From Microbacterium foliorum (GTDB taxonomy: Bacteria; Actinomycetota; Actinomycetes; Actinomycetales; Microbacteriaceae), in assembly GCF_003367705.1 (NCBI RefSeq), contig NZ_CP031425.1, positions 1,922,001-1,986,000 on the forward strand: DNA of 64,000 nt. The letters are read 5' to 3'. Numbering within the stretch: position 1 is the stretch's first letter; each line of letters opens with the position of its first letter. A program made the position numbers and the translations under genes. The notes beneath the pieces were generated by a model that worked only from the letters and a program-made list of their open reading frames with translations, had not been told where the DNA came from and did not search any database. Below, one piece after another: positions 49,567 through 56,743 of the stretch.

Positions 49567-50931
49567 TCAGTCGTCCGAAGACGGCGAGAGGCCGGCGAGC
49601 TGGCTCGTCAGCCACGAGGACTGCGACTGCAGCTTCGACAGCTGCACCTCGAGCTGGGCATAGGTGCGCTCGAGCGTGGCGCGGCGCTGGTCGAGACGGA
49701 CGTCCCAGCGCTCGACCTGCGTCTTGAGCGTCTTGACCTCGTCCTCCTGCCCGGTGATGCGGCTGGTGAGCAGCCCGTCGTACTTGTCCGAGTACTGGGT
49801 TGTCACGCCCTGCAGCCGCGCAGCGACGCCGGAGAACAGCTCCTGCGTACCCTCCGCGTCCGCGGCGAGGGCCGCCGCGAACTTCTCGGCGTCGAAAGAG
49901 AGCACGCCCTTGTCGCTGACGGTGATGCCGATCGTCGAGGGAGAGATGCCGTCCACCGGATGCTGCACGGCGTTGGCCAGCGCGCCCCGCAGGTTGCGTA
50001 CGGTGCTGTCGCCCGTGAAGACACCGAGGGTGGTCGTCTCGCCGACGCCGCCGACCGTCGCCGTCGATCCCTTGTCGATGCGGGTCAGCAGGCTCGCGAT
50101 CTCCTTGATGAAGGTCTCGGCGGTCGTGGTCTGCTTCTTCGCGTCACGTGTCACGCCGATCGTCACGGGATCGGCGCTCACCGCGGTGACGGTGACCTCG
50201 ATCCCCTCGCCCACGGTGATCGTGTTGCCGGTGTGGGTGAGCACCTGCTCGGCGGCGGTTCCCGCGAACAACCGGATGCGGGCATCCGCTCCCTGCGTGA
50301 TCAGCGCCGCACCGGGCTGGGCTCCGAGGTCCGTGGAGGTGCCTGCCGCAACCTCGGCCGCAGTCCCCCGGTGCACGGTGAAGCGACTGGCCGCACCCGT
50401 CTCGGCGGAGGTGAGCTGGATGCGCGAGAGCGGTGCGCCATCGGCATCCGTGCCCGCGGGCACCACCGTCGCGCTGACCCCTGCCTGGGAGTCGTTGATG
50501 GCCTTGGCGAGGGCCTGAGCGCCGGTGCCCAGCGGGGTGACCTCGACGGCCTTGCCGTCGGATCCGACGACGGTGAACGCGCCTCCCCAGTCGGTGGATC
50601 CGGCGGCAGCGGTGACGAGGGAGTGCGCGGTCGCGACCGCGTCGACCACGACGGCGGTCGAGAAGGCGCTGGCCTTGGCACCGGCGGTGACCGTGACGGT
50701 CTCGGACGACGACGAGGCGGTGAACGCGGCCAGCGAGGTCGCAGACGCCGCCGTCTTCGCTTTGGTGACGAGCTCCTGCAGCGTGGTGTTCAGCGACTGG
50801 AGGTTCGTGATGATCGAGTTGCGGTCGGCGATCTTGTTCGTGATGAGCGTCTTCGGGATCGCCGAGACATCCATCATCGCCTTGATGAGCTCCTCGGTCT
50901 TGAGCCCTGATACGAGTCCGTCGAGTTTCAT
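49567..50931 (-). CDS. fliD: Flagellar filament cap protein FliD
   Basis: A 454-residue FliD (HAP2). LDGLVSGLKTEELIKAMMDV at the N-terminus and the C-terminal coiled coil RWDVRLDQRRATLERTYAQL then LEVQLSKLQSQSSWLTSQLA match the family. A central beta domain of Ala/Thr-rich sequence lies between. It caps the filament and folds exported flagellin. It follows fliC after a stem-loop region. Confidence 0.95.
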   Translation of the reverse strand: MKLDGLVSGLKTEELIKAMMDVSAIPKTLITNKIADRNSIITNLQSLNTTLQELVTKAKTAASATSLAAFTASSSSETVTVTAGAKASAFSTAVVVDAVATAHSLVTAAAGSTDWGGAFTVVGSDGKAVEVTPLGTGAQALAKAINDSQAGVSATVVPAGTDADGAPLSRIQLTSAETGAASRFTVHRGTAAEVAAGTSTDLGAQPGAALITQGADARIRLFAGTAAEQVLTHTGNTITVGEGIEVTVTAVSADPVTIGVTRDAKKQTTTAETFIKEIASLLTRIDKGSTATVGGVGETTTLGVFTGDSTVRNLRGALANAVQHPVDGISPSTIGITVSDKGVLSFDAEKFAAALAADAEGTQELFSGVAARLQGVTTQYSDKYDGLLTSRITGQEDEVKTLKTQVERWDVRLDQRRATLERTYAQLEVQLSKLQSQSSWLTSQLAGLSPSSDD

Positions 50932-50976
50932 CCCGGTCGTCTTCCGTGCGGTGCGGTCGAAGGTGTCCTACAGGAA

Positions 50977-51028
50977 GGCGCCCGAGCGGAGGTGACTCCA
51001 CCCGGGCGCCCTGTGCGCCTCAGGCGCA
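50977..51028 (-). terminator. Stem-loops between fliC and fliD
   Basis: Directly after the flagellin stop the transcript can form UGCGCC-UGA-GGCGCA (51028-51014), then an 8-bp stem 51010-51003 with 50984-50977 enclosing a smaller GGUG/CACC hairpin. This is probably an attenuating terminator or 3' stabiliser that lets fliC be expressed more than fliD. Confidence 0.55.
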
Positions 51029-51033
51029 GCGAC

Positions 51034-51858
51034 TCAACGGAGCAGCTGCAGGACGCCCTGGCCCGACTGGTTCGCCTGCGCGAGCATGGCGGTACCGGCC
51101 TGCTGCAGGATGTTCGAGGCGGTGTACCTGACCATCTCGGCGGCCATGTCGGTGTCGGCGATGCGGCTCTTCGCGGCGGCGAGGTTCTCGGCCGAGACCT
51201 GCAGCGAGTTGATGGTCGACTCGAAGCGGTTCTGCACCGCACCGAGACCGGCGCGAGCCGTCGAGACGGCCGTGATCTGCGTGTCGATCGCGGCGATCGT
51301 GGTCAGCGCGTTGGCGGCGGTGTCCACCGTCAGCCCGCCGATCGCGGCACCGAGACCCGAGAAGTCCGTCAGCGTGACGGCGATCTGGTCCTCGGCGGCC
51401 TCCGAGCCCGCGCCGACCTGGAACGTCAGCGTGGCCGCGCTGTCGAGCAGCTTGATCCCGTTGAAGTTCGTGCTCGCCGCGACGCGGGTGAGCTCCTCGC
51501 CGAGCGTGTCGATCTCGGTCTTGATGGCGATGCGCGAGTCGGCGTTGTTCGAGTCCGAGCCCGCCTGGACCGCGAGGTCGCGCACGCGCTGCAGGATCGA
51601 GTGGACCTCGGTCAGGGCGCCTTCCGCGGTCTGGATGACCGAGATGCCGTCCTGTGCGTTGCGAGCGGCGACGTTCAGGCCGTTGACCTGCGAGCGCAGG
51701 CCCTCGGAGATCGCGAGGCCGGCCGCGTCATCGGCTGCACGGTTGATGCGCAGACCGCTCGAGAGCTTCTCGAGCGACTTCGACATGTCGTTCTGGTTGA
51801 TGGAGAGGTTGCGGTACGCGTTGAGTGCACCGACGTTGGTTGCGATCTGAAGACCCAT
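51034..51858 (-). CDS. fliC: Flagellin
   Basis: A 274-residue flagellin, close to the minimal length (Bacillus Hag is about 304), made of D0/D1 helices and little surface domain. NVGALNAYRNLSINQNDMSK and LRINRAADDAAGLAISEGLR form the N-terminal part, and SRIADTDMAAEMVRYTASNI with NQSGQGVLQLLR the C-terminus. ATG 51858 follows a strong GGAGGA. The promoter is the variant motif at 51918-51946. The leader has a GGA-loop hairpin and a second GGA within the Shine-Dalgarno, as in Bacillus hag. Confidence 0.97.
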   Translation of the reverse strand: MGLQIATNVGALNAYRNLSINQNDMSKSLEKLSSGLRINRAADDAAGLAISEGLRSQVNGLNVAARNAQDGISVIQTAEGALTEVHSILQRVRDLAVQAGSDSNNADSRIAIKTEIDTLGEELTRVAASTNFNGIKLLDSAATLTFQVGAGSEAAEDQIAVTLTDFSGLGAAIGGLTVDTAANALTTIAAIDTQITAVSTARAGLGAVQNRFESTINSLQVSAENLAAAKSRIADTDMAAEMVRYTASNILQQAGTAMLAQANQSGQGVLQLLR

Positions 51859-51863
51859 GAGTG

Positions 51864-51907
51864 TTCCTCCGTGGTTATGGGGCTGAATGCGGGTCCGTCC
51901 GTGGACC
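51864..51907 (-). promoter_or_regulatory. Flagellin leader with two candidate CsrA sites
   Basis: In the transcript, GGUCC-ACGGAC-GGACC (51907-51892) is a 5-bp stem with GGA in a 6-base loop. The second site is CCACGGAGGAA (51874-51864), in which ACGGA overlaps the Shine-Dalgarno GGAGGA. In Bacillus subtilis the hag leader has the same two-site plan and is repressed by CsrA until FliW removes it. Both proteins are encoded in this locus. Confidence 0.7.
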
Positions 51908-51917
51908 TGCACAACCG

Positions 51918-51946
51918 ACATTCGCGACGACGGCCGACGCGGTAAC
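51918..51946 (-). promoter_or_regulatory. FliA-type promoter of fliC-fliD-fliS-fliT-like
   Basis: Minus strand: GTTAC (51946-51942), 16 bases, GCGAATGT (51925-51918), preceded by GTC as in the others (GTCGCGA). The spacing is one base shorter and the -10 differs at two bases from the other five, so flagellin may be controlled a little differently. Confidence 0.65.
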
Positions 51947-51972
51947 CGCGGTCGAGCAAGTTTCCGCCGCGC

Positions 51973-52866
51973 TCAGACGGCGGCGAGCAGGGCGCCGGCG
52001 CGTACCGGCGTCGCGATACGCGCCCGTGCCTCGACCGATGCGGGGGTCTCGGCGCGCGCGGGGCCGAAGAGGGTCTCGAAGAATCCGGCCTTCGCCGTGG
52101 TCGACCGGTCGCCCGTGGTGCCACCCTCCCAGGCCTCCATCGCCTCGCGCATGAGCAGCAGACCTCGCGAGCGCAGCTTCGACACATAGGCGTGACTGAC
52201 CTCGAGCTCCTCGGCGATGTCCTTGACCGTGCGGTCCTCGAGATAGATGCCGCGCACGACGTGCTGCATCGCCGCCGGAAGGGCATCGACGACCCTGTTC
52301 ACCATGTCGCGCGTCTCCGACTGCTCCACCGCGTGCTCGGGCAGGATCACGCTGTCGGCGAGATCGACGGCCTGCCGCCCCGTCTCGACGTCGAAGTGTT
52401 CGTCGAAGCTGACGGCCGAGCGCACCATCTCGTCGAGCTGCATCATCTCGGCGACGGCGTCGGCGCCGAGGCCCGATTCCTTCGCGAGCTCCGCCACGGT
52501 GGCGGTCCGCCCGGTGCGGGCGAGGATCATCTCTGCGGCCACCCGCACACGTTCGATCTTGTCGCGCCCGCGCTCACCGGCGGGGTCGGCCCGACGCATC
52601 TCAGACAGCATCGCCCAGTTGATCTGGCTGCTCGCGAACGCGCCGAAAGGTATGCCGCGCGAGGAGTCGTAGGTCATCGCCGCCCGCGCCAGCCCCAGAC
52701 GTGCCGCGGAGAGCAGGTCGTCGAGGTCGACATGGGTGGCTGATCTCGCCTTCTCGACGGCCAGGAATGTCGCCAGCGGCATGTTGTCGCGTGCCAGTCG
52801 TTCGGCGGAGACGGGTGCGTCGTCACGCTGAGTGAAATCAGCGGAAACAGCAGAACTACTCAGCAA
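51973..52866 (-). CDS. fliA: FliA-type sigma factor at the head of the flagellar locus
   Basis: A 297-residue sigma-70 family factor without region 1. Region 2: DLDDLLSAARLGLARAAMTY and RGIPFGAFASSQINWAMLSE; region 3: VAELAKESGLGADAVAEMMQ; region 4 helix-turn-helix: VKDIAEELEVSHAYVSKLRS. The last 45 residues are an additional Ala-rich tail. The TTG at 52866 is the likely start, with GGAG five bases upstream. It stands directly before the flagellin gene and is the best candidate to recognise the six GTTAC-GCGATAGT motifs (inference). Its own promoter does not carry that motif. Confidence 0.85.
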   Translation of the reverse strand: MLSSSAVSADFTQRDDAPVSAERLARDNMPLATFLAVEKARSATHVDLDDLLSAARLGLARAAMTYDSSRGIPFGAFASSQINWAMLSEMRRADPAGERGRDKIERVRVAAEMILARTGRTATVAELAKESGLGADAVAEMMQLDEMVRSAVSFDEHFDVETGRQAVDLADSVILPEHAVEQSETRDMVNRVVDALPAAMQHVVRGIYLEDRTVKDIAEELEVSHAYVSKLRSRGLLLMREAMEAWEGGTTGDRSTTAKAGFFETLFGPARAETPASVEARARIATPVRAGALLAAV

Positions 52867-53083
52867 TGTGACTCCGTGTCTAGAACAACTGTTTTACGAG
52901 TGAAGCTAGCACGAAGAACACGTTTATGAGTAAAAAAAGTAAGACAAATCTGCGGCGGCGACCGGGAGCCAGAGCCGGGCCGGTGATTATCCTCGCCGCC
53001 CCGACATCTGTGAAGCCCTTATCACCACGAGACGAGAGCCGGTCTCATGGGCCACTCATCACGATCCGCTCAGAAAGGCAGCC
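52867..53083. promoter_or_regulatory. AT-rich control region between fliA and the catalase gene
   Basis: This 217-base gap contains the lowest-GC stretch in the window (about 52880-52950), with TTTTACGAGTGAA and TTTATGAGTAAA as near direct repeats about 35 bases apart and a run of seven A. Read on the minus strand it lies directly before the TTG start of the sigma gene, so these are candidate binding sites for the regulator that switches on the flagellar cascade. I see no gene in it. Confidence 0.45.
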
Positions 53084-53965
53084 ACGTTCTTCCATCGTCA
53101 GGAACTCCAGTACACGACGACACCCGAGGCCCCGGATGCCGTCTACGCCCGAAAGCTTCAGGAGGTTCTGGGCGGCCAGTACGGCGAGATCACCGTGGCC
53201 ATGCAGTATCAGTTCCAGGCATGGAACATGCACATCCCCGGCAAGTACCGTGACCTGGTCTTCGGCATCGGGGCGGAGGAGATGGGACACGTCGAGATGC
53301 TCGCGATCATGATCGCCCAGCTGCTCGAGAAGTCTCCACTGGGCATCACCGAGGATGCCGTGCAGGACGATCCGACGGTCGCCGCGATCATCGGGGGCAC
53401 TGATGTGCAGCAGGGCATCGTCGCGGGTGCGGGAGCGCGCCCCGTCGACAGCAACGGCAACCCCTGGCAGGGCTCGTACATCACCTCGAGCGGCAATCTG
53501 CTCGCGGACTTCACCGCCAATGCCAACGCCGAGGTGCAGGGCCGGGTGCAGGTCGCGCGTCTCTATCACATGACCGACGATCACGGCGTGCGCGACCTCC
53601 TGGGCTTCCTGCTCGCGAGAGACACCATGCATCAGAACCAGTGGCTCGCGGCGGTCGAAGAACTCAAGGCGGAAGGCGCCGAGACGCTTCCCGTTCCGAG
53701 CAACTTCCCGCTGTCGAAGGAGCACCGCGACGTCTCGTACCAGTACCTGAACTTCAGCGACGGCCAGGCCGCTGCGGAGGGGAGCTGGGCGAGCGGTCCC
53801 ACACCGGACGGCCACGGCGAGTTCACCTACCACGACGGCCCGACCACCACCGCGACGATGCCCCCTCCCACCCACCCCGACTCCCGCTTCTACGGCACGA
53901 CGGAACTGCCCGATGTCGTCGAGAAGGCGGCGGGAACCATTCAGGACATGACCGGCACGGAGTGA
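53084..53965 (+). CDS. Manganese catalase with ACG in place of a start codon
   Basis: The frame encodes a complete non-heme manganese catalase (293 residues), which splits hydrogen peroxide. If the ACG at 53084 is codon 1, the metal ligands fall at Glu35 (QYGEIT), Glu66 and His69 (AEEMGH), exactly the numbering of the Lactobacillus enzyme, with the later Glu in NANAEVQGR and His in DTMHQNQW. The family start is MFFHxQxLQY; here it reads ACG-FFHRQELQY. No ATG, GTG or TTG occurs in frame between the preceding stop (52940) and this point. AAAGG lies about five bases before the ACG. The first conventional start, GTG at 53195, would remove ligand Glu35. So this is either a rare ACG start, a start-codon mutation or a base-call error. 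Confidence 0.85.
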   Translation, partial: TFFHRQELQYTTTPEAPDAVYARKLQEVLGGQYGEITVAMQYQFQAWNMHIPGKYRDLVFGIGAEEMGHVEMLAIMIAQLLEKSPLGITEDAVQDDPTVAAIIGGTDVQQGIVAGAGARPVDSNGNPWQGSYITSSGNLLADFTANANAEVQGRVQVARLYHMTDDHGVRDLLGFLLARDTMHQNQWLAAVEELKAEGAETLPVPSNFPLSKEHRDVSYQYLNFSDGQAAAEGSWASGPTPDGHGEFTYHDGPTTTATMPPPTHPDSRFYGTTELPDVVEKAAGTIQDMTGTE

Positions 53966-53976
53966 GTCTCCCTCGT

Positions 53977-54053
53977 CCGGTCGGGGTCGGCGCAGGGGGC
54001 GATCCGCGGCCGGCGGGCGGTCGGGGTCGGCGCTGGGGGCCGTCCCCGACCGG
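53977..54053 (+). terminator. Repeat-containing terminator after the catalase gene
   Basis: A 23-base direct repeat (53978-54000 and 54018-54040, one mismatch) is followed by CCCCGACCGG at 54044-54053, which can pair with either copy (10 bp with 53977-53986, 9 bp with 54018-54026). Two alternative hairpins are therefore possible just after the catalase stop. Confidence 0.5.
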
Positions 54054-54090
54054 CTGGGTGCACGAGACACGGCCACGTGGCCACGTCACG

Positions 54091-54162
54091 GAGGACACGA
54101 GGACACGAGGACACGAGGACACCAGGACACCAGGACACCAGCACACGAGGACACGAGGACGA
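54091..54162. repeat. 8-bp tandem repeat, nine copies
   Basis: The unit GAGGACAC is repeated nine times with small changes (CAGGACAC twice, CAGCACAC once). A period of 8 is not a multiple of 3, so the tract is not coding. It lies in the 229-base gap between two convergent genes, just after the 12-bp palindrome GGCCACGTGGCC (54071-54082). Nothing else is seen in the gap. Confidence 0.9.
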
Positions 54163-54194
54163 CGAGGTGCCCCGGTCATCCCCTGTTCTCGCGA

Positions 54195-55316
54195 TCAGCC
54201 GCGCGAGTCGCGCAGCTCCGCTCCGGTCAGTGCGGCGGACAGACCGCGATGACCGCGGGTGAACGGAACCGAGATCACGGCGATCGCGACCACGAGCCCG
54301 CTGACGATGCTGACGACACCCACCACCGTCTGCAGGGCGAGCGGCACCGTCTGCGGCAGTCCGCCGAGGGTCGTCGCCGCGATGTAGGGCAGCCCGACCA
54401 CGCCGGCCCGGGCGAGGCTGCGGGCGAGGGGGCGCCGATCTTCCGGCCACTCGGGGCGCAACCATACCAGACGCTGGCCGATCGAGGCTCCCGTGGACAC
54501 GACCGCCGGGATGACCAGCACGAGCACGACGGCACCCGCGCCGACGAGCGCGGCCTCGAGGGCGTCGTCCGGCACCGACGGTCCCTCTCCACGGGAGAGC
54601 AGGAGCTTCGGCAGCACCACGACGAGGGAGACCACCGTGACGGCGATGTTCACGGCGACGGCGTCGAGGATCATCGCGAACCACCGGCGCCAGACTGTCA
54701 CGGGTCGCGGCGTCGCGCGGGTGGCCTTCAGACTGCGGGCGCTGGGCATCCAGGCCAGCAGCACCGGAGCGAGGAGCACGCCGATCGCCGCTCCTGTCGT
54801 GTTCGCGATGAGATCGTCGACGTCTGCGACGCGATAGGCGCACTCGTACAGTCCCCATGCACCCGTGAGCTGGGTGGACTCGATCGCGAGCGAGAGCAGT
54901 GCTCCCAGCACGATGGACACCCCGGGCCCGCAGTTCCAGAACCGCCGGGCGATGAGCCCGAAGGGAACGAAGAGTGCGACATTGAGCAGCACCTGCAGTG
55001 TGGCGCGACTCGTCACGGTTCCCAGGAGGGAGAGCCCCTGGGTCTCTCTGAGGATGTCGCCGACGGAGTGGCCGGGGATCAGCTCCACGCCCCCACCGCC
55101 CGCTGCGCAGTTGGCCCGCACCTCCGGCAGAGGCAGCAGGGTGTACGCCACGAGGGCGACCGCGTAGACGCTCACTCCCGCCGCACCCAGCAGACGGCGG
55201 AAGGACAGAGCACCATAACGCCGGACTTGCACCACGAGTATCGGCACCAGGACGGCTGCGAAGATCAGGCCCCCGCCGATGATCCCGACCCACGCCTGCC
55301 ACGTCCACCCCGTCAT
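54195..55316 (-). CDS. VanZ-RDD fusion membrane protein
   Basis: A 373-residue membrane protein with two domains. Residues about 8-195 are VanZ-like: AVALVAYTLLPLPEVRANCA, LQVLLNVALFVPFGLIARRF, GALLSLAIESTQLTGAWGLY with the ESTQL motif, and ADVDDLIANTTGAAIG. Residues about 205-365 are RDD-like, with WRRWFAMILDAVAVNIAVTV and STGASIGQRLVWLRPEWPED. VanZ members give low-level teicoplanin resistance or have unknown roles. ATG 55316 is chosen because AGGA lies eight bases before it; ATG 55325 is the alternative. Confidence 0.85.
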   Translation of the reverse strand: MTGWTWQAWVGIIGGGLIFAAVLVPILVVQVRRYGALSFRRLLGAAGVSVYAVALVAYTLLPLPEVRANCAAGGGGVELIPGHSVGDILRETQGLSLLGTVTSRATLQVLLNVALFVPFGLIARRFWNCGPGVSIVLGALLSLAIESTQLTGAWGLYECAYRVADVDDLIANTTGAAIGVLLAPVLLAWMPSARSLKATRATPRPVTVWRRWFAMILDAVAVNIAVTVVSLVVVLPKLLLSRGEGPSVPDDALEAALVGAGAVVLVLVIPAVVSTGASIGQRLVWLRPEWPEDRRPLARSLARAGVVGLPYIAATTLGGLPQTVPLALQTVVGVVSIVSGLVVAIAVISVPFTRGHRGLSAALTGAELRDSRG

Positions 55317-55430
55317 TCGGTCCATCCTAGGAGCCCGTGCCCGTACCCGCCGATATACAGGCGCGTCCGTCGGTCCTAGACTCGGTGCCACACGGCGAGC
55401 GCCGGGATTCGTGGGCGAAGGAGGACGATG

Positions 55431-56021
55431 ATGGGCGTGATCTCCCGGGGTTTCGGCGCACGGCGACGCGAGTCGGATGATCGACTCCCCCCGGGCCAGT
55501 ACCTCACCGAGGACTTCCCGGTGCTCTCGGCGGGACCCACGCCTCGCGTCTCGACCGACGCGTGGGAGTTCGCCGTCGTCGGGCTCGACGGCATCCGCCG
55601 CACCTGGTCGTGGGCGCAGCTGCACGACCTTCCCCTCGAGGACATCACCACCGACATCCATTGCGTCACCCGCTGGTCGAAGCTGGGTACGCGGTGGCGC
55701 GGAGTGTCGCTCGACCACCTGCTCGCAGATGCCGGTGACGGCGACTACACGCGCGTCTTCTCCTACGGCGGGTACACCACCAACGTCCCGCGCGCCGATC
55801 TCACCGGGGGCCGTGCCTGGGTCGCCGTCGAGTTCGACGGCGAGCCGCTCGCGGCCGAGCACGGAGGGCCCGCACGCCTGCTCGTCCCCCATGTCTACTT
55901 CTGGAAGTCCGCGAAGTGGGTGCACGGCCTCGACCTGCTCGAGAAGGACGAGCCCGGATTCTGGGAGCAGAACGGCTACAACATGTACGGCGATCCGTGG
56001 AAAGAGGAGCGGTACTGGTGA
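55431..56021 (+). CDS. Sulfite-oxidase-like molybdopterin oxidoreductase
   Basis: A 196-residue protein of the small molybdopterin-binding sulfite oxidase family (YuiH type). DITTDIHCVTRWSKLGTRWR at about 69-88 carries the molybdenum-coordinating Cys; VFSYGGYTTNVPRADL and GGPARLLVPHVYFWKSAKWV follow. It lacks a heme domain and has no Tat signal, so it is probably cytoplasmic. Two ATG codons occur (55428 and 55431). The AAGGAGG spacing favours the second. It overlaps the flavin reductase gene, which likely supplies electrons. The TAGACT at 55375-55380 could be the promoter -10. Confidence 0.9.
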   Translation: MGVISRGFGARRRESDDRLPPGQYLTEDFPVLSAGPTPRVSTDAWEFAVVGLDGIRRTWSWAQLHDLPLEDITTDIHCVTRWSKLGTRWRGVSLDHLLADAGDGDYTRVFSYGGYTTNVPRADLTGGRAWVAVEFDGEPLAAEHGGPARLLVPHVYFWKSAKWVHGLDLLEKDEPGFWEQNGYNMYGDPWKEERYW

Positions 56022-56743
56022 CCTCGTCGCCGATGTGGCTGCGCGCTCGAGTCACGGAGGTTCGCCGAGCCACGCCTCACGGCCGCGTGCTCTCCCTGCA
56101 GGTCGACCGCTGGCCGGGCAATCTGGCCGGGCAGCACGTCGATGTGCGTCTGACCGCAGAAGACGGATATCAGGCGGTGCGTTCGTATTCGCTCGCGTCC
56201 TCCGGTGGTGGAGACGTGCTCGAGCTGGCGGTCGACGAACTGCCCGACGGCGAGGTCTCGCCGTACCTGGTCGAGGATGTGCGCCCCGGCGACGAGCTGG
56301 AGGTGCGCGGTCCGATCGGTGCGTATTTCGTGTGGACACCGGAGCAGCCGGAACCCGTGCAGCTCATCGCCGGCGGATCCGGGATCGTCCCGCTCCTCGC
56401 GATGGCGAGGGAGCACGCACGCTCGGCCTCCACGGCACCGATGCGCCTGCTGTATGCGGTGCGCTCGGCAGATGACGCCTTCTACTCGGCCGAACTCGAC
56501 GGTCTCGCAGACGCGACCCTCACCGTGGACTGGGCGTACAGCCGCACAGCCCCCGCGGGCTCCCCGCGACCGGCAGGCAGGGTGGATGCGGCGACCATCG
56601 CGGCCAGCACGCTCCCCGTCTCACTGCAGCCGTCGGTCTACGTCTGCGGTCCGACCGGCTTCGTCGAGGCGGTCGCAGATCTGCTCGTCGCGGCGGGCCA
56701 CTCCCCCGACCGCATCCGCACCGAGCGCTTCGGAGGTGCCTGA
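56018..56743 (+). CDS. FAD/NAD(P)-binding ferredoxin-reductase-type oxidoreductase
   Basis: A 241-residue FNR-family reductase: FAD-binding RSYSLASSGGGDVLELAVDE at about 52-71, then GPIGAYFVW, then the NAD(P) loop IAGGSGIVPLLAMAREHARS at about 116-135 and the C-terminal VYVCGPTGFVEAVADLLVAA with RIRTERFGGA. No iron-sulfur domain. The GTG at 56018 overlaps the stop of the molybdoprotein gene (GTGA), and its own stop overlaps DUF6510, so the three are one operon and this enzyme probably passes electrons to or from the molybdoprotein. Confidence 0.92.
   Translation: MTSSPMWLRARVTEVRRATPHGRVLSLQVDRWPGNLAGQHVDVRLTAEDGYQAVRSYSLASSGGGDVLELAVDELPDGEVSPYLVEDVRPGDELEVRGPIGAYFVWTPEQPEPVQLIAGGSGIVPLLAMAREHARSASTAPMRLLYAVRSADDAFYSAELDGLADATLTVDWAYSRTAPAGSPRPAGRVDAATIAASTLPVSLQPSVYVCGPTGFVEAVADLLVAAGHSPDRIRTERFGGA

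Noticed and set aside
53047..53253. ATG at 53047 as a start for the catalase
   Set aside because: It is in another reading frame; using it would need a frameshift, and its product does not match the catalase N-terminus.
54091..54162. Possible CRISPR array
   Set aside because: The repeat unit is 8 bases with no spacers, so it is a simple tandem repeat.
53823..54179. Minus-strand open frame with repeated Val-Leu-Val-Ser-Ser
   Set aside because: It is a translation of the 8-bp repeat and overlaps the catalase gene; there is no coding character.
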